Source: Lachnospiraceae bacterium UBA3804
Lineage (GTDB): Bacteria > Bacillota > Clostridia > Lachnospirales > Lachnospiraceae
NCBI GenBank assembly: GCA_002368665.1
Contig: DFEK01000005.1
Span: 116,868 to 180,867, forward strand
Direction: 5' to 3'
Length of the DNA: 64,000 bases
Part shown: in pieces, positions 1 to 9,007 of the stretch
Numbering within the stretch: position 1 is the first letter of the stretch
Layout of the letters: each line of letters begins with the position of its first letter
Translations under genes and position numbers: made by a program
The notes under the pieces: generated by a model
Databases searched by the model: none
What the model was told of the DNA's origin: nothing
What the model saw: only the letters and a program-made list of their open reading frames with translations

Positions 1-2
1 AC

Positions 3-785
3 GTTTTAAGCCTTGAGAAGTACAGAGAACTGTTCGGATACAAGAAACATGAGTTTACCGGCGTGGATTACATCGAATACTATTCCGATCTGATCAAAGA
101 AGAGGGTGCAGAGGTTGAGGTTGTTTTCGCAAATCAGGCAAAGACGATCTTGGACTATACCGACTGCATCATCAACTGCGACATCCATACCAGAAAGAGA
201 ACCAAGAGAATTCTTCTTGCAGGCGGCGCAAAGGTTGTTTGCGGACTGGACGACATCATGAACGCACCGGTGAACGGCAGCGGATATAACTCAAAGTACG
301 GCTTACTCGGATCCAACAAGTCCACCGAGAACAAGGTTAAGCTTTTCCCGAGAGAAGAGTGCAAAGAGCTTGTTCTTGAGATTCAGGAGCAGATCTTAGC
401 CCGTACCGGAAAACACGTGGAAGTTATGGTTTACGGTGACGGTGCTTTCAAAGATCCCCAGGGTAAAATCTGGGAGCTTGCGGATCCCGTTGTATCTCCC
501 GCATTTACCGACGGACTCATCGGTACTCCGAACGAACTGAAATTAAAATATCTTGCAGATAACGATTTCGCAAACCTTTCCGGTGAAGCACTTCGTGATG
601 CTATTTCCGAGAGCATTAAGTCCAAACAGTCCAACCTTGTTGGTAACATGGCTTCCCAGGGTACCACTCCGAGACAGCTTACCGACCTGATCGGATCCCT
701 TTGCGACTTAACCTCCGGCTCCGGTGACAAGGGTACGCCGATCGTTTTGATCCAGGGATATTTCGACAATTATACGACTGCGTAA
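3..785 (+). CDS. CofE-like F420-0:L-glutamate ligase family protein (3' part)
   Basis: The reading frame is open from the window edge to the stop at 783-785, so this is the C-terminal ~260 residues of a longer protein. A GTG at 63 could be taken as a start, but there is no ribosome binding site there and the upstream codons continue without a stop. The sequence has the look of the clostridial COG1478 group: an internal GDGAFKDPQGKIWE segment, then NLVGNMASQGTTPRQ and a C-terminal LTSGSGDKGTPIVLIQGYF. Archaeal CofE adds glutamate to coenzyme F420. Clostridia generally lack F420, so the substrate here is probably a different acid and is unknown. Family assignment is from memory of the motif pattern. 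Confidence 0.6.
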   Translation, partial: VLSLEKYRELFGYKKHEFTGVDYIEYYSDLIKEEGAEVEVVFANQAKTILDYTDCIINCDIHTRKRTKRILLAGGAKVVCGLDDIMNAPVNGSGYNSKYGLLGSNKSTENKVKLFPREECKELVLEIQEQILARTGKHVEVMVYGDGAFKDPQGKIWELADPVVSPAFTDGLIGTPNELKLKYLADNDFANLSGEALRDAISESIKSKQSNLVGNMASQGTTPRQLTDLIGSLCDLTSGSGDKGTPIVLIQGYFDNYTTA

Positions 786-839
786 ATCGAAGTCTTTGTA
801 CCGTTTGTGTCGTTTCCGGCAGGAAAAGGAGATATCAAC

Positions 840-1382
840 ATGGGAACAAAAGGTAAAAACACCGTTCGTGACATTGTGGTCGGAATCGTATGTCTGATTC
901 TGGGCGTACTGTTTCTGGTCTTTAAAAATCAGGTATTTGATGCAATCTACGGCCTCTTCCTTTGGGGGCTTGCCATCGGCTTCTGGGTAGCCGGCGTTGT
1001 CGGTATTATCTTTTTCATCAAAGACCGTAGCAGGGTCGGAAGCCTTATTATGGCGATCGTATCCATTATATCCGGTATTCTTTTGGTGGTATTTAAGGAT
1101 CTGATCATATGGGTTTTATGCTTTACCATAGGCGTATTGCTTTTCCTGGACGGAGTCTTTAAAATCTCCAAAGCCGTTACCTACATGAAAGCCAAGGCCA
1201 AAGGTGCGGCAATTCCGCTCTGCTTTGGTATCATCAATATCATTCTCGGCGCGCTGGCGATTCTTTCGCCCATTCGTTTTGCGGAACAGATCGGAGCATT
1301 CATCGTAGTCATCGGCGGTATCGTACTGATTGTTTACGGTATCCAGTGCTTAATTTCCGGAGTAAGCGAGTCCAAGAACTAA
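840..1382 (+). CDS. DUF308-like integral membrane protein
   Basis: A 180-residue protein consisting almost entirely of hydrophobic helices, about six, in three pairs separated by short basic loops (for example KDRSRVG and MKAKAKG). This pattern fits the DUF308/HdeD family, whose molecular function is not established in Firmicutes. The ATG at 840 is preferred over the upstream GTG at 807 because AAAGGAG lies about 9 nt before it. The stop is 15 nt before the Gre factor, suggesting cotranscription. No catalytic motif is visible. Confidence 0.7.
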   Translation: MGTKGKNTVRDIVVGIVCLILGVLFLVFKNQVFDAIYGLFLWGLAIGFWVAGVVGIIFFIKDRSRVGSLIMAIVSIISGILLVVFKDLIIWVLCFTIGVLLFLDGVFKISKAVTYMKAKAKGAAIPLCFGIINIILGALAILSPIRFAEQIGAFIVVIGGIVLIVYGIQCLISGVSESKN

Positions 1383-1397
1383 ACGGAGGTCTTAAGG

Positions 1398-1901
1398 ATG
1401 AATGACCAAATGACAGCTTCCGATATCAAAAAGATTGAGGAAGAAATTGAATATCGTAAGATCACGCTTCGTCCGAAGCTTCTGGAAGATTTAAAAGAAG
1501 CCAGGGCACAGGGCGATTTAAGCGAAAACTTCGAGTATTACGCCGCAAAGCGTGCCAATAATAAAAACAACAGCCGTATCCGCTATCTGGAGAGAATGAT
1601 CGGTACGGCGCAGATCATCGAGGATGATTCCAAGGACGATGAAGTCGGAATCAACAACTGGGTGACCATCTACATCGAAGAGGACGATGCGGAGGAAACG
1701 TATAAAATCGTAACACCGATCCGTGCCAACAGCCTAAAGGGCTTCATCAGCATCGAGTCACCTCTCGGCAAGGCACTTCTGAAACACAAAGTCGGTGATA
1801 AAGTGGAAGTAAAGGTAAACGATTCCTACAGTTATATTGCGGAAATTCGTGACCTTGATTCCTCCACGGACGATTCGGAGGATGAAATCTCATCCTATTA
1901 A
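1398..1901 (+). CDS. greA: GreA/GreB-family transcription elongation factor
   Basis: A 167-residue protein with the two-part Gre layout. The N-terminal antiparallel coiled coil (about residues 1-75) contains LKEARAQGDLSENFEYYAAK, whose D and E residues at the hairpin tip stimulate RNA cleavage by backtracked RNA polymerase. The C-terminal FKBP-like domain contains SPLGKALLKHKVGDKVEV. It then has an acidic C-terminal tail (SSTDDSEDEISSY) longer than in standard GreA (~158 residues), so it may be a Gre paralogue rather than the principal GreA. An AACGGAGG ribosome binding site precedes the ATG. A clear intrinsic terminator follows. Confidence 0.85.
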   Translation: MNDQMTASDIKKIEEEIEYRKITLRPKLLEDLKEARAQGDLSENFEYYAAKRANNKNNSRIRYLERMIGTAQIIEDDSKDDEVGINNWVTIYIEEDDAEETYKIVTPIRANSLKGFISIESPLGKALLKHKVGDKVEVKVNDSYSYIAEIRDLDSSTDDSEDEISSY

Positions 1902-1930
1902 GGCACAAACGGTAAATACCGTTACATACT

Positions 1931-1956
1931 AAGGCAGACCACGCGGTCTGCCTTTA
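1931..1956 (+). terminator. Intrinsic terminator after the Gre gene
   Basis: The stem AGGCAGACC/GGTCTGCCT with a short ACGC loop is followed by TTTACTTA. It closes the transcript of the Gre gene and lies just before the promoter of the adenine deaminase gene. Confidence 0.85.
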
Positions 1957-1982
1957 CTTATTTGCAATATTTGTGCTATAAT
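1953..1982 (+). promoter_or_regulatory. Promoter of ade (extended -10)
   Basis: TGCTATAAT is a perfect extended -10 (TGn at 1974-1976, TATAAT at 1977-1982). The -35 is poor (TTTACT at 1953), as expected when an extended -10 is present. It lies 40 bp before the ade start. No purine riboswitch fold was recognised between it and the gene. Confidence 0.7.
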
Positions 1983-2022
1983 GTAATTTGATTTTTTATG
2001 GGCTTTTAAGAAGGTTTCAGGG

Positions 2023-3705
2023 ATGAAATTACTGTTGAAAAATGCCTTTGTGGCGAATGTTTTTACAGACGAGATCAGAAAGCAGGATGTTCTGATCGAA
2101 AATGACCGGATTATCGGCGTCGGGGAGTACTCCGAAGCGGATGAAGTCAGGGACTGCAGCGGACTTTCGATCTGCCCGGGCCTGATTGACGGACATATCC
2201 ACATCGAGAGCACGATGATGACTCCGGCAGAATTTGCCAAGGCGGCTTTGATCCACGGAACCACGGCTGTTGTGGCTGACCCGCACGAGATCGCCAATGT
2301 ATGCGGCGTCGACGGAATCCGTTACATGCTGCAATCCAGCGAAGGACTTCCGATGGACATTTTCTTCACGGCTCCGTCCTGTGTGCCCTCGACATCGTTT
2401 GATGAATCGGGCGCCGTCCTTACGGCCGAAGATCTGAAACCCCTGTATGACAATCCGCGAATCCTGGGACTTGCGGAAGTCATGGATTATCCCGGAGTTG
2501 TTAAGCATTCTCCGGATGTACTCCGGAAGATGAAAGATGCCAAGGCTGCCGGCAAAGTGGTGGACGGACACGGTCCCCTGCTTCGGGGCAGAGACCTGGA
2601 TACCTATATTGCGGCGGGCGTCGGCTCGGATCATGAATGCTCCAATGCAGAAGAAGCCGTTGAAAAACTGGAGCGCGGACAGTACATCATGATCCGCGAG
2701 GGAACGGCAGCGAGAAACTTGGAATCCCTAATGCCGCTCTTTGATCCGAAATACAATCACAGATGCCTTCTCGTTACGGATGACTGCCATCCGGCGGATC
2801 TTTTAAACAGAGGGCATATCGATTACATCATACACAGAGCCGTCAACTTTGGCGCCGACCCGAAAGTGGCCCTTCGTATGGCAAGCTTGCAGGCGGCACA
2901 GTATTTTAAGATCCCCGATATGGGAGCCGTCGCACCCGGATATATCGCAAACCTGGTTCTCGTGGAGGATATGGAGACATTCAAGGTAAAAGATGTCTAT
3001 GTTCACGGTAAAGTTGCGGTAAAGAACGGAGATCTCTGGGGTCAGGTTACACCGAAGGTGGATATTTCTCTGGAGGAAAGAGTGCGTGATACCTTCCGCA
3101 TGAAACCCTGCAGAGCGGAAGATTTCGTGATCCGCGAAGAGAACGGATTGTGCAGGGTGATGGGCATCATTCCGGGACAGATCATTACGCACGAGCTGCA
3201 TGAAGAAATCGATTTTACGGTAAACAGCGGAATCGATCTGGACAGGGATATTTTAAAGATAGCCGTTATCGAAAGACACAAGGGAACCGGTCATAAGGGC
3301 ATTGGTTTCATCAAGGGAATCGGCCTTAAGTCGGGAGCCATCGCATCGAGCGTATCCCACGATTCCCATAACGTCATCGTGATCGGGACATCCGATGAAG
3401 ACATGGCGCTGGCCGCAAATGCCATTCTGCAGATGGGCGGCGGGAATGTCGTAGTCGATAAAGGTGAGGTCGTAGCCCGTATGGCTCTTCCGATAGCGGG
3501 TCTGATGTCGGATTTTCCGGCCACGGAAACCGCGAAGTTTAACTACCACGTGCGTAAAGCGGTTCACGAACTCGGCGCACCGCATAACGTAGAGCCCTTC
3601 ATGAACATGGCATTCGTAAGCCTTCCCGTTATTCCGGCTTTGAAAATGACCACACAGGGATTGGTTGATGTTGAGAAATTTGAGCGCATACCGCTGAAAG
3701 TATAA
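2023..3705 (+). CDS. ade: Adenine deaminase
   Basis: Hydrolyses adenine to hypoxanthine and ammonia for purine salvage. At 560 residues it has the usual length for the bacterial Ade family of amidohydrolases. Visible motifs are the metal-binding HIH at residues 58-60 within PGLIDGHIHIEST, then PHEIANVCG, and the downstream GVGSDHECS segment. The C-terminal third, with HKGTGHKGIGFIKGIGL and VSHDSHNVIVIG, is specific to adenine deaminases rather than dihydroorotases. The ATG is preceded by a modest AAGG site. It is probably cotranscribed with leuS, which begins 13 nt later. Confidence 0.93.
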   Translation: MKLLLKNAFVANVFTDEIRKQDVLIENDRIIGVGEYSEADEVRDCSGLSICPGLIDGHIHIESTMMTPAEFAKAALIHGTTAVVADPHEIANVCGVDGIRYMLQSSEGLPMDIFFTAPSCVPSTSFDESGAVLTAEDLKPLYDNPRILGLAEVMDYPGVVKHSPDVLRKMKDAKAAGKVVDGHGPLLRGRDLDTYIAAGVGSDHECSNAEEAVEKLERGQYIMIREGTAARNLESLMPLFDPKYNHRCLLVTDDCHPADLLNRGHIDYIIHRAVNFGADPKVALRMASLQAAQYFKIPDMGAVAPGYIANLVLVEDMETFKVKDVYVHGKVAVKNGDLWGQVTPKVDISLEERVRDTFRMKPCRAEDFVIREENGLCRVMGIIPGQIITHELHEEIDFTVNSGIDLDRDILKIAVIERHKGTGHKGIGFIKGIGLKSGAIASSVSHDSHNVIVIGTSDEDMALAANAILQMGGGNVVVDKGEVVARMALPIAGLMSDFPATETAKFNYHVRKAVHELGAPHNVEPFMNMAFVSLPVIPALKMTTQGLVDVEKFERIPLKV

Positions 3706-3718
3706 AGGAGATTTAGAA

Positions 3719-6160
3719 ATGGAACGAATTTACAACCCTGCCGAGATTGAGAGAAAGTGGCAGAAGTACTGGGAAGAAAACCAGACCTTTAAGACAGACG
3801 TATGGGACTTTAGCAAGCCCAAATTCTACGCATTGGATATGTTCCCGTATCCTTCGGGTGTCGGTCTTCACGCCGGCCATCCGGAAGGCTATACGGCAAC
3901 CGATATTATTTCGAGAATGAAACGTATGCAGGGATACAACGTGCTTCATCCCATGGGATACGATTCCTTCGGTCTGCCCGCAGAGCAGTATGCGGTAACG
4001 ACCGGAAACCATCCCAACGGATTTACGGAGAAAAACATCGAAACCTTCTCCAAGCAGCTTCGTGAGCTCGGTTTTGACTATGACTGGTCCAAGATGGTAG
4101 CAACGAGCGATCCGAAGTTTTACAAATGGACCCAGTGGATCTTTAAACAGCTTTATCTGGACGGCTATGCAAAGTATATCGACATGCCCGTTAACTGGTG
4201 TGAAGAGTTAGGTACCGTACTTTCCAACGACGAAGTCATCGACGGAAAGAGCGAGCGTGGCGGATATCCGGTCGTTCGCAAGAACATGAAGCAGTGGGTA
4301 ATCGACCAGCCTGCTTTTGCGGAAGAACTGCTTGAAGGACTGGATGAGATCGACTGGCCGAAGTCCACGAAGGATATGCAGCGTCACTGGATCGGCAAAT
4401 CCGAAGGTGTGGAAGTGAAATTCCAGATCGTGGGCGGCGGAGAGTTCTCCATTTTCACCACCTGTATCGAGACAATCTACGGTATTACCTTCATGGTTCT
4501 TGCTCCCGACGGAGAGATCGTAAAGCAGCTGATGCCGAGAATCGAGAACAAAGAAGAAGTTCAGGCCTATATCGACGAAACCTTAAAGAAGAACGATATG
4601 GACCGTACCGAACTGAATAAGACCAAGTCCGGATGCGAATTAAAGGGTGTAACCTGCATCAACCCCGTAAACGGCAAAGAAGCTAAGCTTTTCATCGGCG
4701 ACTTCGTACTTGCAAGCTACGGAACCGGTGCGGTTATGGCTGTTCCTTCCCACGACCAGCGTGACTTTGAGTATGCGATCGCACACAATATCGACATGAT
4801 CCAGGTTATCGACGGCTCCGACGAAGCAGGTCATCAGGACGTAAGTGAGCATGCACTGGAGAAATACGACTACCTCGGCAAAGGCTTTAAATTGATCAAT
4901 TCCGAAGAGTTTACCGGAATGACCGTAGAGGAAGCCAAGGAAGCCATCACCGTAAAACTGGAGAAAATGGGCGTTGCCAAGAGATGCGTTAACTATCACT
5001 TCCGTGAATGGATCTTCGCACGTCAGCGTTACTGGGGCGAGCCCGTTCCCGTGGTACATACCGAGGACGGAAAGATCCATGTTCTGGACGATGACGAGCT
5101 GCCTTTGATCCTTCCCGAATTGGAAGACTACAAGGGGAAGAACGGACAGGCGCCTTTGGAAAATGCAACCGAGTGGAAGCAGTACGATCATAACGGAATA
5201 AAGGGCAAGAGAGAAACCTCCACAATGCCCGGTTCCGCAGGTTCTTCCTGGTACTATTTCCGTTATATCGATCCCGATAACGATAAAGAATTCGCCAATC
5301 AGGAACTTTTAAAGCACTGGATGCCGGTTGACCTTTATATCGGCGGACCGGAGCATGCGGTAGGCCACTTAATGTATTCCAGAATCTGGAACCGTTACCT
5401 GTACAATAAGGGCTTATCTCCCGTTAAAGAGCCGTTTAAGAAACTGGTTCACCAGGGCATGATCTTAGGTGAAAACGGTATCAAGATGGGTAAGCGTTTC
5501 CCCGAATTCGTAATTAACCCGAGCGATATCGTAAGAGATTACGGCGCAGATACCTTAAGACTTTATGAAATGTTCATGGGACCCTTGGAGGTTTCCAAGC
5601 CCTGGAGCAAACAGGGTGTTGAGGGTGCAAGAAGATTCATCGGACGTGTCTGGACCTTCTTTACCAACCCGGATAATTTAAACGACGACAAGAAAGCGAA
5701 CCTTGAAAAGTTATATCATAAGACCGTTAAGAAAGTGACGGAGGACTATGAGTCCTTGGGCTTCAACACCGCCATTTCCCAGATGATGATCTTTATGAAC
5801 GCCGCATACAAAGAGGGCAGCTGTCCGAAGGAATATGCCGAGGGCATTGTAAAAATGTTATCCTGCATTACTCCGCATGTCGGCGAGGAAATTTGGAGCA
5901 TTCTGGGTCACGAGGGAACCATCGCATTCGAGGCATGGCCGAAGTACGACGAGGCACTGGTGAAAGACGATGAAATCGAGATCGGTGTCCAGGTAAACGG
6001 CAAGGTAAAGGATACCGTTTTGGTCGGTGTGGATGAGGGTAACGATTCCGCCATTGCCAAGGCCAAAGAGTCCGAGGCGGTGCAAAGAGCCATCGAAGGC
6101 AAGACAATTGTCAAAGAGATTTACGTTAAGGGCAGAATTATCAATATCGTTGTAAAGTAA
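3719..6160 (+). CDS. leuS: Leucyl-tRNA synthetase
   Basis: A class I synthetase of 813 residues, a normal length, that charges tRNA-Leu. The N-terminal catalytic segment has the HIGH-type motif as HAGH (residues 51-54) within PYPSGVGLHAGHPEGY. The CP1 editing domain follows, with the GTGAVMAVPSHDQRDFEYA signature. The second catalytic signature, normally KMSKS, reads KMGKR (residues 589-593), followed by an intact INPSDIVRDYGADTLRLYEM. The ATG follows TAAAGGAG. There is no T-box leader, because only 13 nt separate it from ade, so regulation by uncharged tRNA is not apparent here. Confidence 0.95.
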   Translation: MERIYNPAEIERKWQKYWEENQTFKTDVWDFSKPKFYALDMFPYPSGVGLHAGHPEGYTATDIISRMKRMQGYNVLHPMGYDSFGLPAEQYAVTTGNHPNGFTEKNIETFSKQLRELGFDYDWSKMVATSDPKFYKWTQWIFKQLYLDGYAKYIDMPVNWCEELGTVLSNDEVIDGKSERGGYPVVRKNMKQWVIDQPAFAEELLEGLDEIDWPKSTKDMQRHWIGKSEGVEVKFQIVGGGEFSIFTTCIETIYGITFMVLAPDGEIVKQLMPRIENKEEVQAYIDETLKKNDMDRTELNKTKSGCELKGVTCINPVNGKEAKLFIGDFVLASYGTGAVMAVPSHDQRDFEYAIAHNIDMIQVIDGSDEAGHQDVSEHALEKYDYLGKGFKLINSEEFTGMTVEEAKEAITVKLEKMGVAKRCVNYHFREWIFARQRYWGEPVPVVHTEDGKIHVLDDDELPLILPELEDYKGKNGQAPLENATEWKQYDHNGIKGKRETSTMPGSAGSSWYYFRYIDPDNDKEFANQELLKHWMPVDLYIGGPEHAVGHLMYSRIWNRYLYNKGLSPVKEPFKKLVHQGMILGENGIKMGKRFPEFVINPSDIVRDYGADTLRLYEMFMGPLEVSKPWSKQGVEGARRFIGRVWTFFTNPDNLNDDKKANLEKLYHKTVKKVTEDYESLGFNTAISQMMIFMNAAYKEGSCPKEYAEGIVKMLSCITPHVGEEIWSILGHEGTIAFEAWPKYDEALVKDDEIEIGVQVNGKVKDTVLVGVDEGNDSAIAKAKESEAVQRAIEGKTIVKEIYVKGRIINIVVK

Positions 6161-6173
6161 ACTAGGAGCAGAA

Positions 6174-7535
6174 ATGAAAATTATCATCGTTGGATGCGGA
6201 AAAGTAGGAATGACGCTGATTAAGCAGCTTTCCAGGGAAAAACATGATATTACGGTCATCGATGCCAGAAACGAGGCAATTTCGGAGGCGACCAATACCT
6301 ATGACTGTATGGGTGTGGTAGGAAACGGTGCCAGCTACAGCGTGCAGAAAGAAGCGGGCGTGGAGCAGTCGGATCTTTTGATTGCGGTTACGGGTTCGGA
6401 TGAATTAAACCTGCTCTGCTGCTTAATCGCAAAGAAAGCCGGTAATACATCCACCATCGCCAGAGTCAGAAACCCTGTTTACAGCAAGGAGATCGACTAT
6501 ATCAAAGAAGAACTCGGACTTTCGATGGTCATCAATCCTGAGTATGCATCCGCAACCGAAATCGCGCGTATCTTGCGTTTCCCTTCGGCGGATAAGATCG
6601 ATACATTTGCACACGGCCGTGTCGAGATTTTGAATTTCGTTATCGGTGAGGATTCCCCGTTAAAGAATATGACCTTAATCGATGTATCCAAGAAATACAA
6701 ATGCGATGTCTTAATCTGTTTCGTGGAGCGTGGCGACGAAGCGTTTATCCCGAACGGTCCTTTTATCCTTCGGGAGAACGACCGCGTAAGTTTCGTGGCA
6801 ACACCGAGAAATGCCAAGGAATTTTTCGAAAAGATCGGCGTCGATACGCATCAGGTGAAGAACACCATGATCGTCGGCGGCGGAATGATCGCTTACTATC
6901 TTGGTATGCAGCTTCGCAATATGGGCATCGTGGTGAAGATCATCGACTCCGACAGAGCACGCTGTGAGGAACTGTCCGAGCTTTTACCGAAGGCATGCAT
7001 CATTAACGGCGATGCGACCAACAAGGATGTTTTGATGGAAGAGGGCATTGAAAGCTGCGAATCCTTCATCGCCTTGACCGGTATCGACGAGGCGAATCTT
7101 TTCCTGTCCATGTATGCAAAGAGCGTATCCAAAGCAAAGAAGATCATTACGAAGATCAACCGTATTTCCTTCGACGATATGATTTCCACCTTCCAGGCCG
7201 GAAGCATCATCGCTCCGAAGAACATTACATCGGATTATATTTTACAGCATGTAAGAGTTATGCAGAATTCCATCGGATCCAATGTCGAGACGCTGTATAA
7301 GCTGATGGACGGCAAGGTGGAAGCTCTGGAATTCTTAATCCGGGACGAGTCTGAGATTACCGGCAAACCGTTAATGGAAGTAAAGTTAAAGAAAAATGTC
7401 TTAATCGGATGCATCAACCGTGGCGGAGCCGTCATCATTCCCAACGGTCAGTCCACCATCCAGGTCGGTGATACGGTTATTGTTGTTACGACCCATACGG
7501 GACTCGGAGACATCAAGGATATTCTTGCAGACTAA
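6174..7535 (+). CDS. trkA: Trk system potassium uptake regulator TrkA
   Basis: A 453-residue cytosolic gating subunit with two tandem RCK modules. Each begins with a nucleotide-binding Rossmann motif: IIVGCGKVGMTL at the N-terminus and MIVGGGMIAYYLG near residue 232. Each ends in a TrkA-C ligand domain. The first domain has the acidic strand end VIDARNE, expected for NAD(H) or ATP binding. It forms a ring under the TrkH channel. TrkH is encoded 17 nt downstream, so the pair forms one transport system. In other Firmicutes RCK-C domains can bind c-di-AMP, and a c-di-AMP cyclase is encoded at 44.7 kb. Confidence 0.93.
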   Translation: MKIIIVGCGKVGMTLIKQLSREKHDITVIDARNEAISEATNTYDCMGVVGNGASYSVQKEAGVEQSDLLIAVTGSDELNLLCCLIAKKAGNTSTIARVRNPVYSKEIDYIKEELGLSMVINPEYASATEIARILRFPSADKIDTFAHGRVEILNFVIGEDSPLKNMTLIDVSKKYKCDVLICFVERGDEAFIPNGPFILRENDRVSFVATPRNAKEFFEKIGVDTHQVKNTMIVGGGMIAYYLGMQLRNMGIVVKIIDSDRARCEELSELLPKACIINGDATNKDVLMEEGIESCESFIALTGIDEANLFLSMYAKSVSKAKKIITKINRISFDDMISTFQAGSIIAPKNITSDYILQHVRVMQNSIGSNVETLYKLMDGKVEALEFLIRDESEITGKPLMEVKLKKNVLIGCINRGGAVIIPNGQSTIQVGDTVIVVTTHTGLGDIKDILAD

Positions 7536-7552
7536 GGCGGGAGCGGGCGAAA

Positions 7553-8992
7553 ATGAACTTTGCGTTTATCGTTTACATTTTAGGCTGGGTAATGACACTC
7601 GAAGGCGGTTTCATGCTGCTTCCCTGTGTTACATCCTTAATTTACGGAGAAAAGACCGGTATTTACTTCATCATCGTAGCGGCGGCGTCCGCACTGATCG
7701 GCTTTTTCTTAATCCGCAGAAAACCGAAGAATCCGCAGTTTTTCACCAAGGAAGGATTTGCGGTGGTCGGTCTTTCTTGGATCATCATGTCTTTGATCGG
7801 CGCCCTGCCGTTTACCATCAGCGGGGAAATCCCCAACTATATCGATGCGGTATTTGAAACCGCTTCCGGTTTTACCACGACCGGAGCCAGCATCCTTACG
7901 GATGTCGAAGCATTAAGCCATACGGCACTGATCTGGAGAAGCTTTACCCACTGGATCGGCGGTATGGGTGTATTTATTTTCTTACTTGCGATCCTGCCCA
8001 TGGCAGGTGGCTACAACATGAATCTGATGCGTGCGGAAAGCCCCGGCCCGAGCGTCGGCAAACTGGTTCCGAAGGTTAAGGAAAGCGCGAAGATTCTGTA
8101 TCTGATCTATTTTACGATCACAATCACCGAGATGATCCTTCTGATCATCGCCAAGATGCCTGTTTTTGATGCCATCTGCATCACATTCGGTACGGCTGGC
8201 ACCGGTGGATTCGGTGTGCGCGCGGACTCCTGTGCGTCCTATACACCGTTTGCACAGTGGGTGATCACCGTGTTTATGGCATTGTTCGGTATCAACTTTA
8301 ACTTTTACTATTTTATCCTAAAGAAAAAATTCAAATCCGCGTTCTCCATTGAAGAGGTACGCTGGTATGTGGCACTGATCTTACTCAGTACCGTATTCAT
8401 CGCATACAATATCTTAAAGTTCAACGATTCCGTGTCGGAGACTTTCCGTATGGCGGCATTCCAGGTATGCTCCATCGTAACGACAACGGGATTTGCTACG
8501 GTGGACTTTAACTTATGGCCGTCGTTTTCGAAGACCATCTTAATCCTTTTGATGTTAACCGGAGCCTGCGCAGGCAGTACGGGCGGCGGTTTGAAGATTT
8601 CCCGTTTCATCATCTGGTGGAAGAGTATCAAAAACGAATTCGAAGGTTTCATTCATCCCCGTTCCGTCAAGATGGTCGAGATGGACGGAAAGGCGATCGA
8701 GAAGGACACGGTCCGTTCCGTTTCCGTATACATGGTAGTCTTTATGCTGGTTTTTGCCGTATCCGTACTTTTGCTTTCCATCGATAAGTTTGATATGGAA
8801 ACCAATTTCACGGCGGTTCTTGCCACCATCAACAATATCGGTCCCGGTCTCGGAGAAGTAGGACCCTGCGGCGGTTTTGCGGGATTCAGCATCGGTTCGA
8901 AGATTGTCATCATCATTGACATGCTTGCCGGAAGACTGGAACTGTATCCGATTTTACTGTTACTTGCACCCGGACTTTGGAAGAAACATTGA
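7553..8992 (+). CDS. trkH: TrkH-family potassium uptake protein
   Basis: A 479-residue membrane protein, the pore-forming partner of TrkA. It shows the repeated M1-P-M2 architecture of the superfamily, with pore segments such as TASGFTTTGAS, FGTAGTGGFGVR, SIVTTTGFATVDF and NNIGPGLGEVGP, each with the filter glycine. SFTHWIGGMGVFIFLLAILPM is the usual family signature after the first pore loop. The start follows GGCGGGAG. It is cotranscribed with trkA and with the K+ channel gene that starts 15 nt downstream. Confidence 0.93.
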   Translation: MNFAFIVYILGWVMTLEGGFMLLPCVTSLIYGEKTGIYFIIVAAASALIGFFLIRRKPKNPQFFTKEGFAVVGLSWIIMSLIGALPFTISGEIPNYIDAVFETASGFTTTGASILTDVEALSHTALIWRSFTHWIGGMGVFIFLLAILPMAGGYNMNLMRAESPGPSVGKLVPKVKESAKILYLIYFTITITEMILLIIAKMPVFDAICITFGTAGTGGFGVRADSCASYTPFAQWVITVFMALFGINFNFYYFILKKKFKSAFSIEEVRWYVALILLSTVFIAYNILKFNDSVSETFRMAAFQVCSIVTTTGFATVDFNLWPSFSKTILILLMLTGACAGSTGGGLKISRFIIWWKSIKNEFEGFIHPRSVKMVEMDGKAIEKDTVRSVSVYMVVFMLVFAVSVLLLSIDKFDMETNFTAVLATINNIGPGLGEVGPCGGFAGFSIGSKIVIIIDMLAGRLELYPILLLLAPGLWKKH

Positions 8993-9007
8993 TTTGGGGA
9001 GATGCGT

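Noticed and set aside
3..62. GTG at 63 as start of the first gene.
   Set aside because: No ribosome binding site there. The frame continues upstream to the window edge with protein-like codons.
3660..3718. T-box leader for leuS.
   Set aside because: Only 13 nt separate ade and leuS, and no T-box sequence is present.
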